Below, in pieces: positions 8,210 through 17,159 of a stretch of DNA of 64,000 nucleotides. Below the pieces are notes generated by a model. It was not told the origin of the DNA. It ran no database searches and worked only from the letters and a program-made list of their open reading frames with translations. This stretch comes from Orychophragmus violaceus. Its lineage: Eukaryota; Streptophyta; Magnoliopsida; Brassicales; Brassicaceae. Position 1 is the first letter of the stretch, and each line of letters begins with the position of its first letter. The position numbers and the translations under genes were made by a program. The stretch is taken from assembly GCA_030180135.1 (NCBI GenBank), contig CM058238.1, positions 86,994,619 to 87,058,618 of the forward strand. Reading direction: 5' to 3'.

Positions 8210-9387
8210 TGATAGGTTCTAAGTTTTACCCTATTCTAAAACTGCAAGTGAACAGCAATGTCAAAGTAGTATATAGGGTTATCGAATCCACAGGGACACT
8301 AGGTCTCAATAGATCAGAACAGTAGAGAATAATACTAGAAATAAGCAATGGTGAAGTAAATAAATTGCGAAGCAAGAAAGTAAACAATAGCAAGTTGGTT
8401 TTGAAAGCAATAAACTAAAAGCGTCAAGCCTAGGGCATTCTCAGGAAATCAGATAAGTAGACAAGTTAATCAGTCAGGATCAAATTAAACTCAGTTCTAG
8501 AACTCAAATCACGGTATTAGAATTAACCAAATCTTTTTGCGAGAATTCTCTAACCCAAATCTCTTTGCAATTACTAACAGTTTAAACTAGCATTAAGTTC
8601 AAGTTCGATATGTTCACAATTAAACTAAACAAAATCTCTTTGCGAATAGTTTAATTGCTCAACCTAAATAGTTCAGATTCTAAACCACACTCTCGTGTCG
8701 AATTTAGCAACCTAAGATCTAGATTCTAATTGATCAGGTTAGAACTAGCATTAAGCACAATTTAGTTTGAAGAACATTCTAATCATGTGAATCCTTAACT
8801 GAATTAAACAAGTCTAGCAAGTCATCAAACCCTAATGAGAAACCCTAAACTCAACTATGGATCTACTCAGACATGATTGATGAAACCATAATCATAGAAA
8901 TAATAGATTGCATATAAGAAATTAAAATGATAAAGGGGTTCGAAATCTTCTCCAAAATAACTGAAGTACAGGATTGGATCAGCCCCAAAAGCTCTAAATA
9001 TCTCTTAGCTCTAAGTATGAAAGCGTAAGTAAATTAAACACCAAAATCTAGTATATATAGGCATAATCTCGGATGGGGCTTCTGTGTAAATACTGGAACT
9101 ATCTTGGGCTTCTCTGCAATTCTTCATAACTTCATTAAACCGACGCGTACGGCCGATCTCGCTAGTGTGTCGACCGATGCACATGCTGTGTCGGTCGATG
9201 CAAGATCAAATAATCGGAAAGTGAGTTAAGCTCTCGGCCAAAACGTCCCAAAATACCCAAAATGCTCCAAATATCTCCAATTAGCTCCAAACCTGATTAA
9301 ACCTGTAAAAGACTCTAAACGAATACAAAAGACACTAAAAACACATCTATATCATGGTCTAAAATGGGTAAAAACCATGATATATCA
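8210..9387 (-). repeat. 5' LTR of element A (1178 bp)
   Basis: TGATAGGT at 8210 and TGATATATCA at 9378-9387. It is nearly identical over the visible part to the LTR at 63585-64000, apart from a ~15-bp deletion and a few substitutions. Internal repeats of CGCAAAGAGATTTGG type are present. Confidence 0.9.
9051..9201 (-). promoter_or_regulatory. Core promoter of the A LTR: TATA box with upstream CGATCG-box pair
   Basis: CTATATATAC on the minus strand (9060-9051) is a TATA candidate. Boxes at 9167-9180 and 9188-9201 (21-bp centre spacing) lie about 105 bp upstream in transcription direction. Copia element G has the same arrangement. Confidence 0.55.
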
Positions 9388-9811
9388 AGTTCCAGAAGGA
9401 CTCCTTGAGGACATCCCGGTGAGAGTTGGAAACTATTAAGTTCCAACAGACTTCCTGGTGCTAAAGTATGATAGTGATCCTGATGATGCATTGATACTTG
9501 GAAGACCATTTTTGGCTACAGCGGGAGCAATGATAGAAGTTAGACACAGTCTGATAGACCTCCATCTGGGAGATGAGCCGCTGTATTTTGAGATGGACAA
9601 GTTGCGCAAGCCACTAATAGACGGGCAAACCTTCACCATTATAGATGGAGATGATGAGCAGTCAAGTCACACTACAGTTTTGGATCCTGGAGAGCGGTTT
9701 ACGCCTTCTTTTCTTGGACATGATCATTCTGATACAGCTTATTCTCCACCTTGGATGAGGAGGCTTGCACAGAGGCAACCAAAGTCTCTGTCAGGATCTC
9801 CAGCAAACTGA
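9388..9811 (+). pseudogene. Aspartic protease, C-terminal half (element B)
   Basis: Reads VPEGLLEDIPVRVGNY, a TAA stop at 9437-9439, then VPTDFLVLKYDSDPDDALIL and LGRPFLATAGAMIEVRHS to a natural end at 9811. It aligns with residues ~80 to the end of A's protease. The active-site DLG is missing because A interrupts the gene. One nonsense codon makes it a pseudogene. Confidence 0.8.
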
Positions 9812-9823
9812 TCTTGTTCGTCC

Positions 9824-9871
9824 GGTCAAGCTAATGACCTTAAACAAGAGCTGAGTGGGAGGCAACCCACT
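9824..9871 (+). other. Conserved double hairpin after the protease stop (B)
   Basis: GGTCA-AGCTAA-TGACC (9824-9839) and AGTGGG-AGGCAA-CCCACT (9854-9871), 12 bp after the stop. Stems and loops are identical to A, although A has AGCGCT and B AGAGCT between them. Confidence 0.6.
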
Positions 9872-9979
9872 GTTAGGTTTAGTTGTTTTTCCTTTTCATT
9901 TTTGGTGTTTTTCTTAGGATTTCACGTTTTTGTTTGTTTTTGCTAAAGTTACAGATACAGAACTCGAATCTGGAGATGT

Positions 9980-10177
9980 GTGACGATCGATGCACTTGTG
10001 CACCGGTCGTTGCAAGGAGATTACGACCAAGAGATTGATCGTATTGTGACGATCGTTGCGGTCCTGTGCTACGGTCGTTGCAATTGGTTCAATTGCAAAA
10101 ATTAAGGTATGCGCGCTAAACCGGAATCGATCTGATTCAACCAGCATCGATCGTTGCCACCTAGCAACGATCGTTGC
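9980..10177. promoter_or_regulatory. Three CGATCG-box pairs in the ATHILA ORF leader (B)
   Basis: Boxes at 9980-9993 and 10000-10013, a looser pair near 10050-10083, and 10144-10157 with 10164-10177. The cores vary (CGATCG, CGGTCG) while the CpGs stay. A strong splice-donor match, GAG/GTAAGTG, follows at 10191. Confidence 0.5.
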
Positions 10178-10366
10178 ACGCACGACCGAGGTAAGTGCCT
10201 TAAACCCTTCTCTTCTCTTTTCTTCTCCATTTTCGCCGACCGTCCAACCTCGATTATCCCCTCCTAAATCTCTTAAATTTTCATCATTTCTTGTGTTTCA
10301 AAGCTCGATTCTACTCATTTTAACATCCTCTAGCTATTTCCATAAACCATTTACAAAAATTCCAAG

Positions 10367-10737
10367 GTACGAGCTCTCATTTTCATGATTTTCGGAATTG
10401 GTTTTGGGGTTTAAGAAATTCGGATTTTTAGATTGAAATTGATGAATGCATGCTTAAAAGAACGTGATTTAGGTTGTTTTGTGATGGGTTATTGTTGATT
10501 TTGTGGTTGTTTGAACGAATTTAGGACGATTTCAGATTGTTGTTGACGGCCAAAATCGCCTTGCAACGGTCGTTGCACTTGTGCAACGGTCGATGCTTTG
10601 CGATTTTGGGGAAATGTTCGATAAAGTGAAATCGCCTTGCAACGATCGATCCCTTAGGTGCAACGGTCGACGCTTCGCGATTTCACAGAGAGTTTTGCCG
10701 TGACTTATATTGTTTTGAATTTTTCTTTCTTATGCAG
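10367..10737 (+). other. Putative leader intron before the ATHILA ORF (B)
   Basis: Donor CCAAG/GTACGAG (GT at 10367) and acceptor TTCTTATGCAG (AG 10736-10737) with the ATG immediately after. An alternative, stronger donor is at 10191. The pyrimidine-rich stretch before 10367 resembles a 5' untranslated exon. The equivalent sites exist in A. Confidence 0.5.
10552..10684. promoter_or_regulatory. Two complete composite CGATCG modules (B)
   Basis: Module 1: AAAATCGC 10552-10559, box 10563-10576, box 10583-10596, GCGATTTT 10600-10607. Module 2: GAAATCGC 10628-10635, box 10639-10652, box 10660-10673, GCGATTTC 10677-10684. Arm-to-box gaps are exactly 3 bp in all four cases. Both lie inside the putative intron. 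Confidence 0.6.
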
Positions 10738-12234
10738 ATGACATCTCGCAGACAACCCCGCAAGCGCCGAGCAACAGCGTCGACAGCCACACGACAGTAC
10801 ATTCCACCACCAGGGTGGTTTCATAGAGACTCTCAGCCACATGAACCATATGTGAGAGTTGGTCCAGCAGTAGCACTGCCTTGGCCCCGAGCAGACGCAA
10901 CGGAGATCCCAACAGCCAGACAGTGGCCAGAGAACCTTCCTAAGTTCCTCAGGAGTGCAGATTTTACAGAGAGGCCACTGCTTAACCAGTGGGACGAATA
11001 TGACTCGCTGCTATACAGTGGTTGGTGTGGGATGACCATCCAACCAACCAAGTTTGCAGACTACTCTACCTGCAAGAGCCTGGGGATCGATGAGCAGGTA
11101 CTTGCGGTATGCAAGGGCATTGGTCTAGGGACGATGCCTATGTGTTCTTATGATCTGTATCCAGAGCTGGTCAGACAGGTTCTAGCCACTTGCAGAGTGG
11201 TTTACTCAGATCCAGATAGCAGGAGCGCTAGAGGAGGTATCTTTACCTTCATGAGTTGGGGAGTCAGGTATCGGATTCCTTTACTAGATATCTGCAGGAT
11301 TTACGGGTTCAGCACTGAGCCGAGGCGCATTGGCATGGCACTTGAGTGGGATCCAGATGAGGCTCGATCATTCTGGGAGTGTATTGGCAGTGGTCGATAC
11401 AACTCTAGGACCACGCCGGTGAAGCAGATGAGACATCCTGTGCTGATATATGTATCGCGTATCTTATGTTGGAGCTTGCTATGAAAGTATGAGTCCAACA
11501 AGATGCGCAAGTATGAGATGGAGATGTTATTTATGGGGCTGAGAGACCAGTTTGCGGATTCTGGCGTGAGAGATCCTACTAAGGGTCTCAACTTGGGAGC
11601 CATCTTCACTCATCATTTATGTGATCTGCAGCTGAAGCCTTTTGCTGGAGTTGGTACTGAGACGGTGGGGAGTTTGCTTACTCCCATCTTTATGCACTGC
11701 GGGATTCCTCTACAGGGCACAGAGTGGGATACAGCCAAGGAGTTCTTGGATTTCAGCCACTTACAGAGCGCTACCTGGCTCAAGGAGGGGCACATTTGGG
11801 TTTACCAGGATCCGACCACTGGGAGGTGTGGTATAGAGCTTCCTGCTGCTAGGTGGACACAGATTGATACATTGGAGGCCCTGAGATTTCAGCCTCCTGA
11901 GACTGAGCAGCGTGGGATTCCCTATATGGCTCATCCGCTGGGAGAGCCTTCCACCCGAGCTTCATCTTCTGTTGCCCCTGCGCCTGCGCCATCCCCTGTT
12001 GGCGATGTGGGACCCTTTCCCGAGCCTACAATGCCTTATGGAGCATATTCTGAGGCCGAGTGGAGAGAGAGATCAGCTGGTATTCTACGGGCTGTATGGA
12101 ACCTCATGCTCACTTGCAGTTGCAGGAGACAGCCACAGATTCATCAGCCCGTACCTGACAGACTTCGTCGACAGCGCTCTCATGCGGCTACCAGTGATGG
12201 TGGGATAGATGATGATGAGAGCGAGAGTGCGTAG
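10738..12234 (+). pseudogene. ATHILA ORF-1 family protein, broken by one stop (element B)
   Basis: Starts MTSRRQPRKRR directly after the acceptor-like GCAG and follows A's protein closely (FADYSTCKSLGIDEQVLA, TFMSWGVRYRIPLLDICR). A TGA at 11482-11484 replaces the cysteine codon found in A (LLCKFE). The frame then resumes and runs to 12234, ending in an acidic GGIDDDESESA. The GA run at 12062-12072 is one unit shorter than in A, and B's frame is probably the ancestral one for the C-terminus. Confidence 0.8.
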
Positions 12235-13597
12235 TCTCCATTTCCTGATATTCGGTTCTGTACTCTGATTTTTCTTTTTATTTTGCACTTTTTCTCTTTA
12301 TTTTTAGTTTGCTACTATGTTTGGATGGATGTACTTGATTTGATACATTTATTGCTTCGGTTTTACTCTATTTCTAGTGTTTTCAGCTTGTAGGATTCGA
12401 AATTGATAAATTCCAACGGACTAACCTGCTAACTTGCTGACTTATCGATGTTAACGCAGTGCGTCGATCGACACACCTCTGTGTCGATCGTTACAATGAA
12501 AAATCGCACAGCAACGGTCGATGCAACTAGTGCAACGATCGATGCCTGAGCGACAGAGGTAAAAACCCGAGAGAACTTAACCATCCTTAAACAAATTTTT
12601 ATTTCTTTCTTTTACCAATCCTTCGCTTGACACTACTGGGGACAGTGTGTCTTAAGTGTGGGGGAGGTTCTACTAATTTCTTTCTTTTTGTTTTCTTGGA
12701 GTCATTTAAAAATTTTCAAAATTTTTGTTTTATTGAGTCAAAATTTGTTTAAGTAAGAAACAAGGATTTTTTGAGAAGATTAGTAGCACTTGCAGGAACT
12801 TAAGTAACCATTGAAGATGAAGTTGCAGATCAATCTTTGACTATTAGAAAACCCAGACACAGATCAGCCTACTGAGAACACCCACATCACTTTAGGTATC
12901 AGAAGATCTTTTACTGACTTCAAACTTAATACTGACTTAGATTTCTCACCTAAGGGCTTGGAATACTTTGATTCGGATTCCTTTGTTAGTTCTGACACAG
13001 CCTATAAACTTGTCCTATTTAGTTCCCTTCTCCCTTTCCATAAAGTAAAAAAAAAAAGTAATAAGCTGAGGATGAGTTAGTAACTCCGAAGTGGTCTCTG
13101 GGAGTTGTAGCTAAAACTATTATCTCTTGTGCATCCATGGAATGTGTCCAAAGTACACCCCAAAACGGGAAGAACACTGATAAAAAAAATAAAATGATAC
13201 CCAATGGGGAAAAATCAGTTGTTAAGGAAGGGAAAAGAGAAGAAAGTGACTAGAGAAAGATAGTATGGTGGTCTAGAGTTGACAAGGTAAGAGTCCATGT
13301 GCCTTTGATCGATATTCCTTAGGTGAGACTGCACTTAAATACTTGCAGAAGTCAGTAGGGAGAATTTGAATGTGTGAATGTGATTGTGGAGTTTACTTAG
13401 GACAGTTGCTAAGTGTGGGGGAAGTATATGTTGGTCTTGATGTCTGCAGGTTGATTCTTTCATGTGGTTTACTAAGGGGAATCTGAGTGTTTCTGCTTCT
13501 AGGATGAAAAGAGTTTCTGAAGAGTTTTCAAACCTCTTCACTACATTTTAGTTCTCTGTTTTGCTTGAGGGCAAGCAAAGGCTAAGTGTGGGGGAGT
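12235..13597 (+). other. 3' non-coding region of element B with three purine tracts
   Basis: No coding frame. Box pairs at 12461-12545. Three related purine tracts, at 12653-12667, 13411-13425 and 13583-13597, each a variant of AAGTGTGGGGGAG. The last abuts the LTR and is the polypurine tract for plus-strand priming. A and E keep the upstream copies too. Confidence 0.7.
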
Positions 13598-14737
13598 TGA
13601 TATATCATGGTTTTTACTGGTTTTATGCCATGATATAATTGTGTTTTTAGTGTCTTTTATGTTCTTTTAGAGTCTTTTACAGGTATAATCAGGTTTGCAG
13701 CGGAATTGGAGATATTGGAGCATTTTGGGACTTTTGGAGTATTTTGGCCGAGAGATTAAGCTCACTGTCCGATTATTGATCATGCATCGATCGACACACC
13801 TTTGGTGTCGATCGACACACTAGCGAGATGGGCCTAGCGTGGCGGTTTAATGAAGTTATCAAATTTGCAGAAGAGCCCATAAAAGTTCCAGTATTTACAT
13901 ACGCTTTCATACTTAGAGCTAAGAGATTTTTAGAGCTTTTGGGGCTGATCTAATCATGTACTTCATTTATTTTGGAGAAGATTTCGAACCCCTTTATCTA
14001 TTTAATTTCTTATATGTAATCTAATTATTCATTGATTATGCTTTCATATTCTATGTCTAAGTAGATTCATAGTTAAGTTTAGGATTTCTCATTAAGGATC
14101 TCATGACTTGGTAGACTTGTTAAATTCAGTTACGGATTCATATGATTAGAATGTTCTTTGATCTAAATTGTGTTTAATGCTAGTTCTAACCTGATCAATT
14201 AGAATCTAGATTTTAGGTTGCTAAATACGACACGAGAGTGTGGTTTAGAATCTGAACTATATATTTAGGTTGGGCAATTAAATTATTCGCAAAGAGATTT
14301 GGCTTAGTTTAATTGTGAACATATCGAACTTGAAATTTATGTTGGTTTAATCTGTTAGTAATTGCAAAGAGATTTGGATTACTGCATTTAGACTTAGAGG
14401 ATTTTCGCAAAGAGATTTGGTTAATTCCAATTCCGTGATTTGAGTTCTAGAACTGTGTTTAATTAGATCCTGACTGATTAACTTGTCTGCTTGTCTGATT
14501 TCCTGAGAATTCCCTAGACTTAGCGCTTTTAGTTAACTGCTTTCACAACCAATCTTGCTATTGATTTACTTTCTTGCCTTGCTTTTAAATTACTTCACAT
14601 TTGCTTTATTCTTAGTATTAATATCTACGGTTCCTTATCTATCGAGACCAGAGTCTCTGTGGATTCGATACCCTATATACTACAATCACTTAACTGTGCA
14701 CTTGCAGTAGAATAGGATTAAAACTAACACCCTATCA
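13598..14737 (+). repeat. 3' LTR of element B (1140 bp)
   Basis: TGATATATCA at the start and CCCTATCA at 14730-14737. CGATCG boxes at 13784-13797 and 13805-13818 (21 bp apart). Three copies of the CGCAAAGAGATTTGG motif between about 14285 and 14425. Confidence 0.9.
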
Positions 14738-15788
14738 TATATCTCGCCGACCTCCGAACCCAAAACTTGATTCAAAATATGGCAGAACGCTTCTACGCAC
14801 GCCAGATTTAAATGTTGTCCCATTAACCTCAAGACTCGGAATACGCATCCGAGTGTAATGCTTCTAAAAACGTAAAGGGTCAAAAGCTAAATCACACTTT
14901 CCTTCGGGAATTATATGAAGCTTTCGGGAAAAGCCTTCAAGCTCTACAAAACCGACTCGTATCATCTATACGGTGCCGATGAAGGAGATTTCTCCCGATT
15001 AAATCTGCTCGATTTTTCTGCACTAATCCACCTAACGTCAACACGAAAAGCGAACTTCTCGGACGTAAAAATTGTCCTAGCAGGCTCGACAAACTAACCT
15101 GAAAACAAATCATACTCAGAAAATCCGAGCACGTTTACACAGGAAATCCAATCAGACTTACTCGGAAAATTCTGAAGCCCAACGCGATTTCTCTCTCGTA
15201 CTCGGCACAAACACGACCAGTTCACGATTCAATGCACCTTCTCCACCGCTTTGCTTGTTCGGATACTGGAGCTTCGAAGAAAGACCAATAATGGATTTCC
15301 AAACGTCCAACAACAAGATTTAGAACTACGATGGCTTGATCCCTTTCTTAAGGGTACGTAGGCAGCCTTTCACTAGGCTCAGCTGTAAACCAAAATTCTT
15401 CGCTTGACGTAAAGAAGCATCAAGGTCATATACACCAGGAACGACCGATGGTTCCAAAGAAAATTTTAATAACATACGGAATTCCTCGGAAGACTCTGCA
15501 CCAAAAAATCAACTACGTTCGAAAGATCCAGAAGGGTCACCATATACACGCCAATGGATGTGAATCGACTTACTCGAAGGGCTGGAACGAATCCAACTCG
15601 AAAATGCCATTTCAAAAAATCCGTCCAACTTGATGTAAAAGACGAAGGCCCAAATGCGACAAACGTTTCGGACATTCCTTCGTCGCAAATGGAAGAGCAA
15701 CAAAACAGAAAGGACCGATCGCTTTCACCTCGAAAACAAAATGACCTCGCCATCATCGCACTCGAATCTAACGAGCTGGGGGGCTAAC
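14738..15788 (+). mobile_element. H: 3' internal region of a Tat/ATLANTYS-like Ty3 element
   Basis: Non-coding stretch that starts at the B insertion and ends with a polypurine tract GAGCTGGGGGGCTAAC (15773-15788) against an LTR. It contains GGGTACGTAGGCAGCC near 15352, which I recall as a conserved 3' motif of plant Tat/Ogre-type elements. Only short frames with no recognisable domain are present. The rest of H should lie left of the window. Confidence 0.6.
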
Positions 15789-17159
15789 TGTTGGGGTCAA
15801 AAAACCCTCGACGAAAACAATAGCCGAAAACAAGATCGGACAATCGAACACAGACAACTACCCGTTTTGGATAAACAGAGTTCGTATGAGTGACAAGTTA
15901 TACGAAGTATCGATAACTTCGTACGGGCAACTTTCCATACGAAAAGAGTTAACGGACAACATTTCATACAAAACGGACGACATTTTATACGAAGCACCGA
16001 CAACTTCATTTAAACAACTTATCGGAAGAATGATGTCGGAAAACAGACGAAACCACGATCGGACAAAATCACTTTCCAACAAGAATTACGGATCGACCAA
16101 ACATCCGAACAGAGAAAAGTACGAGATGAATTAGCTCGGAAAACCGAGGTAAACCATCTCGGAATCTCCGAGATGAACCATCTCGGATTTCCGAGATGAA
16201 ACCATCTCGGAATTTCCGAGATGAAACCATCTCGGATTTCCTAGATGAACCATCTCGGATTTCCTAGATGAACCATCTCGAATTTCCGAACCATCTCGGA
16301 TTTCCTAGATGAACCATCTCGGATTTCCTAGATGAACCATCTCGGATTTCCAAGATGAACCATCTCGGATTTCCTAGATGAACCATCTCGGATTTCCGAG
16401 ATGATCGAACCATCTCGGATTTCCTAGATGAACCATCTCGGATTTCCAAGATGAACGAACCATCTCGGATTTCCTAGATGAACCATCTCGGATTTCCTAG
16501 ATGAACCATCTCGGAATTTCCGAGATGAAACCATTTCCGAGATGAACCAAATTGGATTTTCTGAGTCGAATTATCTGAACGGATAACTAAACATTTGCCG
16601 ATGCGCATAAATTGTCGCAACACTTTCTTTCAGAAAGCCCATACTCTTTCGGACCAAAGATTTGGGCTAATGGACCAAGATCAAGGAAAACGGGAATTCA
16701 GGCCTAAGCATATGTTGAACTTTAACGGACTCGGAACATCCCAAATCTTGGCCCATCGGAAAGATGAAAGAAGATAGAGATAAAAGGAAGAGATATCGAT
16801 GAGCCGGAAAGGAAATCTAAGGGAGAAATGTAAATCTTAACGGAAAAAGGAAAGAGATAACAACAGGAAGATTTTGTAAATCTGACGGGAATATTCTCGA
16901 GGACCGACTTCTCGCAGCTATAAAAGAAGATAGCGGCCATACGATGAAGCCAGAGCGAAAAAACCTAAGACTTAGACTTAAGAGCTTTTGAGTTTTCTTT
17001 TAGACTTTTCGATAGTTCTTTTGTTCTTTTCCGATTCCTTTACTTTCTTTCCGATCTTTGTATTCTTTTCAACTTTAATCAATAAAAGTCCTCCGGGTTT
17101 GCTAGTTTCGTGGTTACTCCCTGAAAGTTTTTCTGTTCCCTAAAAAGTCTAGCTTTACA
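15789..17159 (+). repeat. 3' LTR of element H (1371 bp)
   Basis: Starts TGTTGGGG, ends CTTTACA. TATAAAAG at 16919-16926 and a polyadenylation-like AATAAAAG near 17081 fit a U3-R-U5 layout. The right flank AGTTT (17160-17164) lies inside the integrase gene of C, so H appears to have inserted there. It lacks CGATCG-box pairs, unlike the Athila LTRs. Confidence 0.75.
16154..16546. repeat. Palindromic minisatellite inside the H LTR
   Basis: About 16 copies of a 23-25 bp unit of the form AACCATCTCGGATTTCCTAGATG. Many units are themselves inverted repeats (CATCTCGGA...TCCGAGATG), so single strands could fold into a row of short hairpins. Copies with CCTAGATG or CCAAGATG have lost one or two pairs. 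A minus-strand frame through it is a repeat artefact. Confidence 0.9.

Larger units (their letters stand above)
1575..9387 (-). mobile_element. A: non-autonomous Athila-like element with gag, protease and ATHILA ORF, no reverse transcriptase
   Basis: On the minus strand: 5' LTR (9387-8210), tRNA-Asp primer site, leader, gag, protease, double hairpin, long non-coding leader, ATHILA-family ORF, 3' non-coding region with purine tracts. No reverse transcriptase, RNase H or integrase lies between protease and ATHILA ORF, although elements C and E encode them. A must therefore depend on relatives for copying. The reading frames are open and the LTR is nearly identical to the one at 63585, which suggests recent activity of the family. 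It sits inside the protease gene of B; AGTTC at 9388-9392 is the expected target duplication. Its 3' LTR should lie left of P, outside the window. Confidence 0.8.
9388..14737 (+). mobile_element. B: Athila-like element, 3' part (protease remnant, ATHILA ORF, 3' LTR)
   Basis: Same organisation as A but on the plus strand, beginning mid-protease where A is inserted. Its 5' LTR, gag and the protease active site should lie left of the window. The right flank TATAT (14738-14742) is the expected target duplication within element H. Together with A it forms a large inverted repeat (arms about 1575-5735 and 9388-13540). Confidence 0.8.

Noticed and set aside
373..9387. One element with LTRs at 373-1574 and 8210-9387
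   Set aside because: The two LTRs are too different for a pair, and the left one is followed by its own primer site and gag start, so it belongs to another element (P).
16264..16449. Repetitive protein frame on the minus strand of the H LTR
   Set aside because: Direct product of the minisatellite period and not conserved in unit spacing.
16154..16546. CRISPR-like array
   Set aside because: Units are contiguous, 23-25 bp with no unique spacers, in a eukaryotic LTR: a minisatellite.
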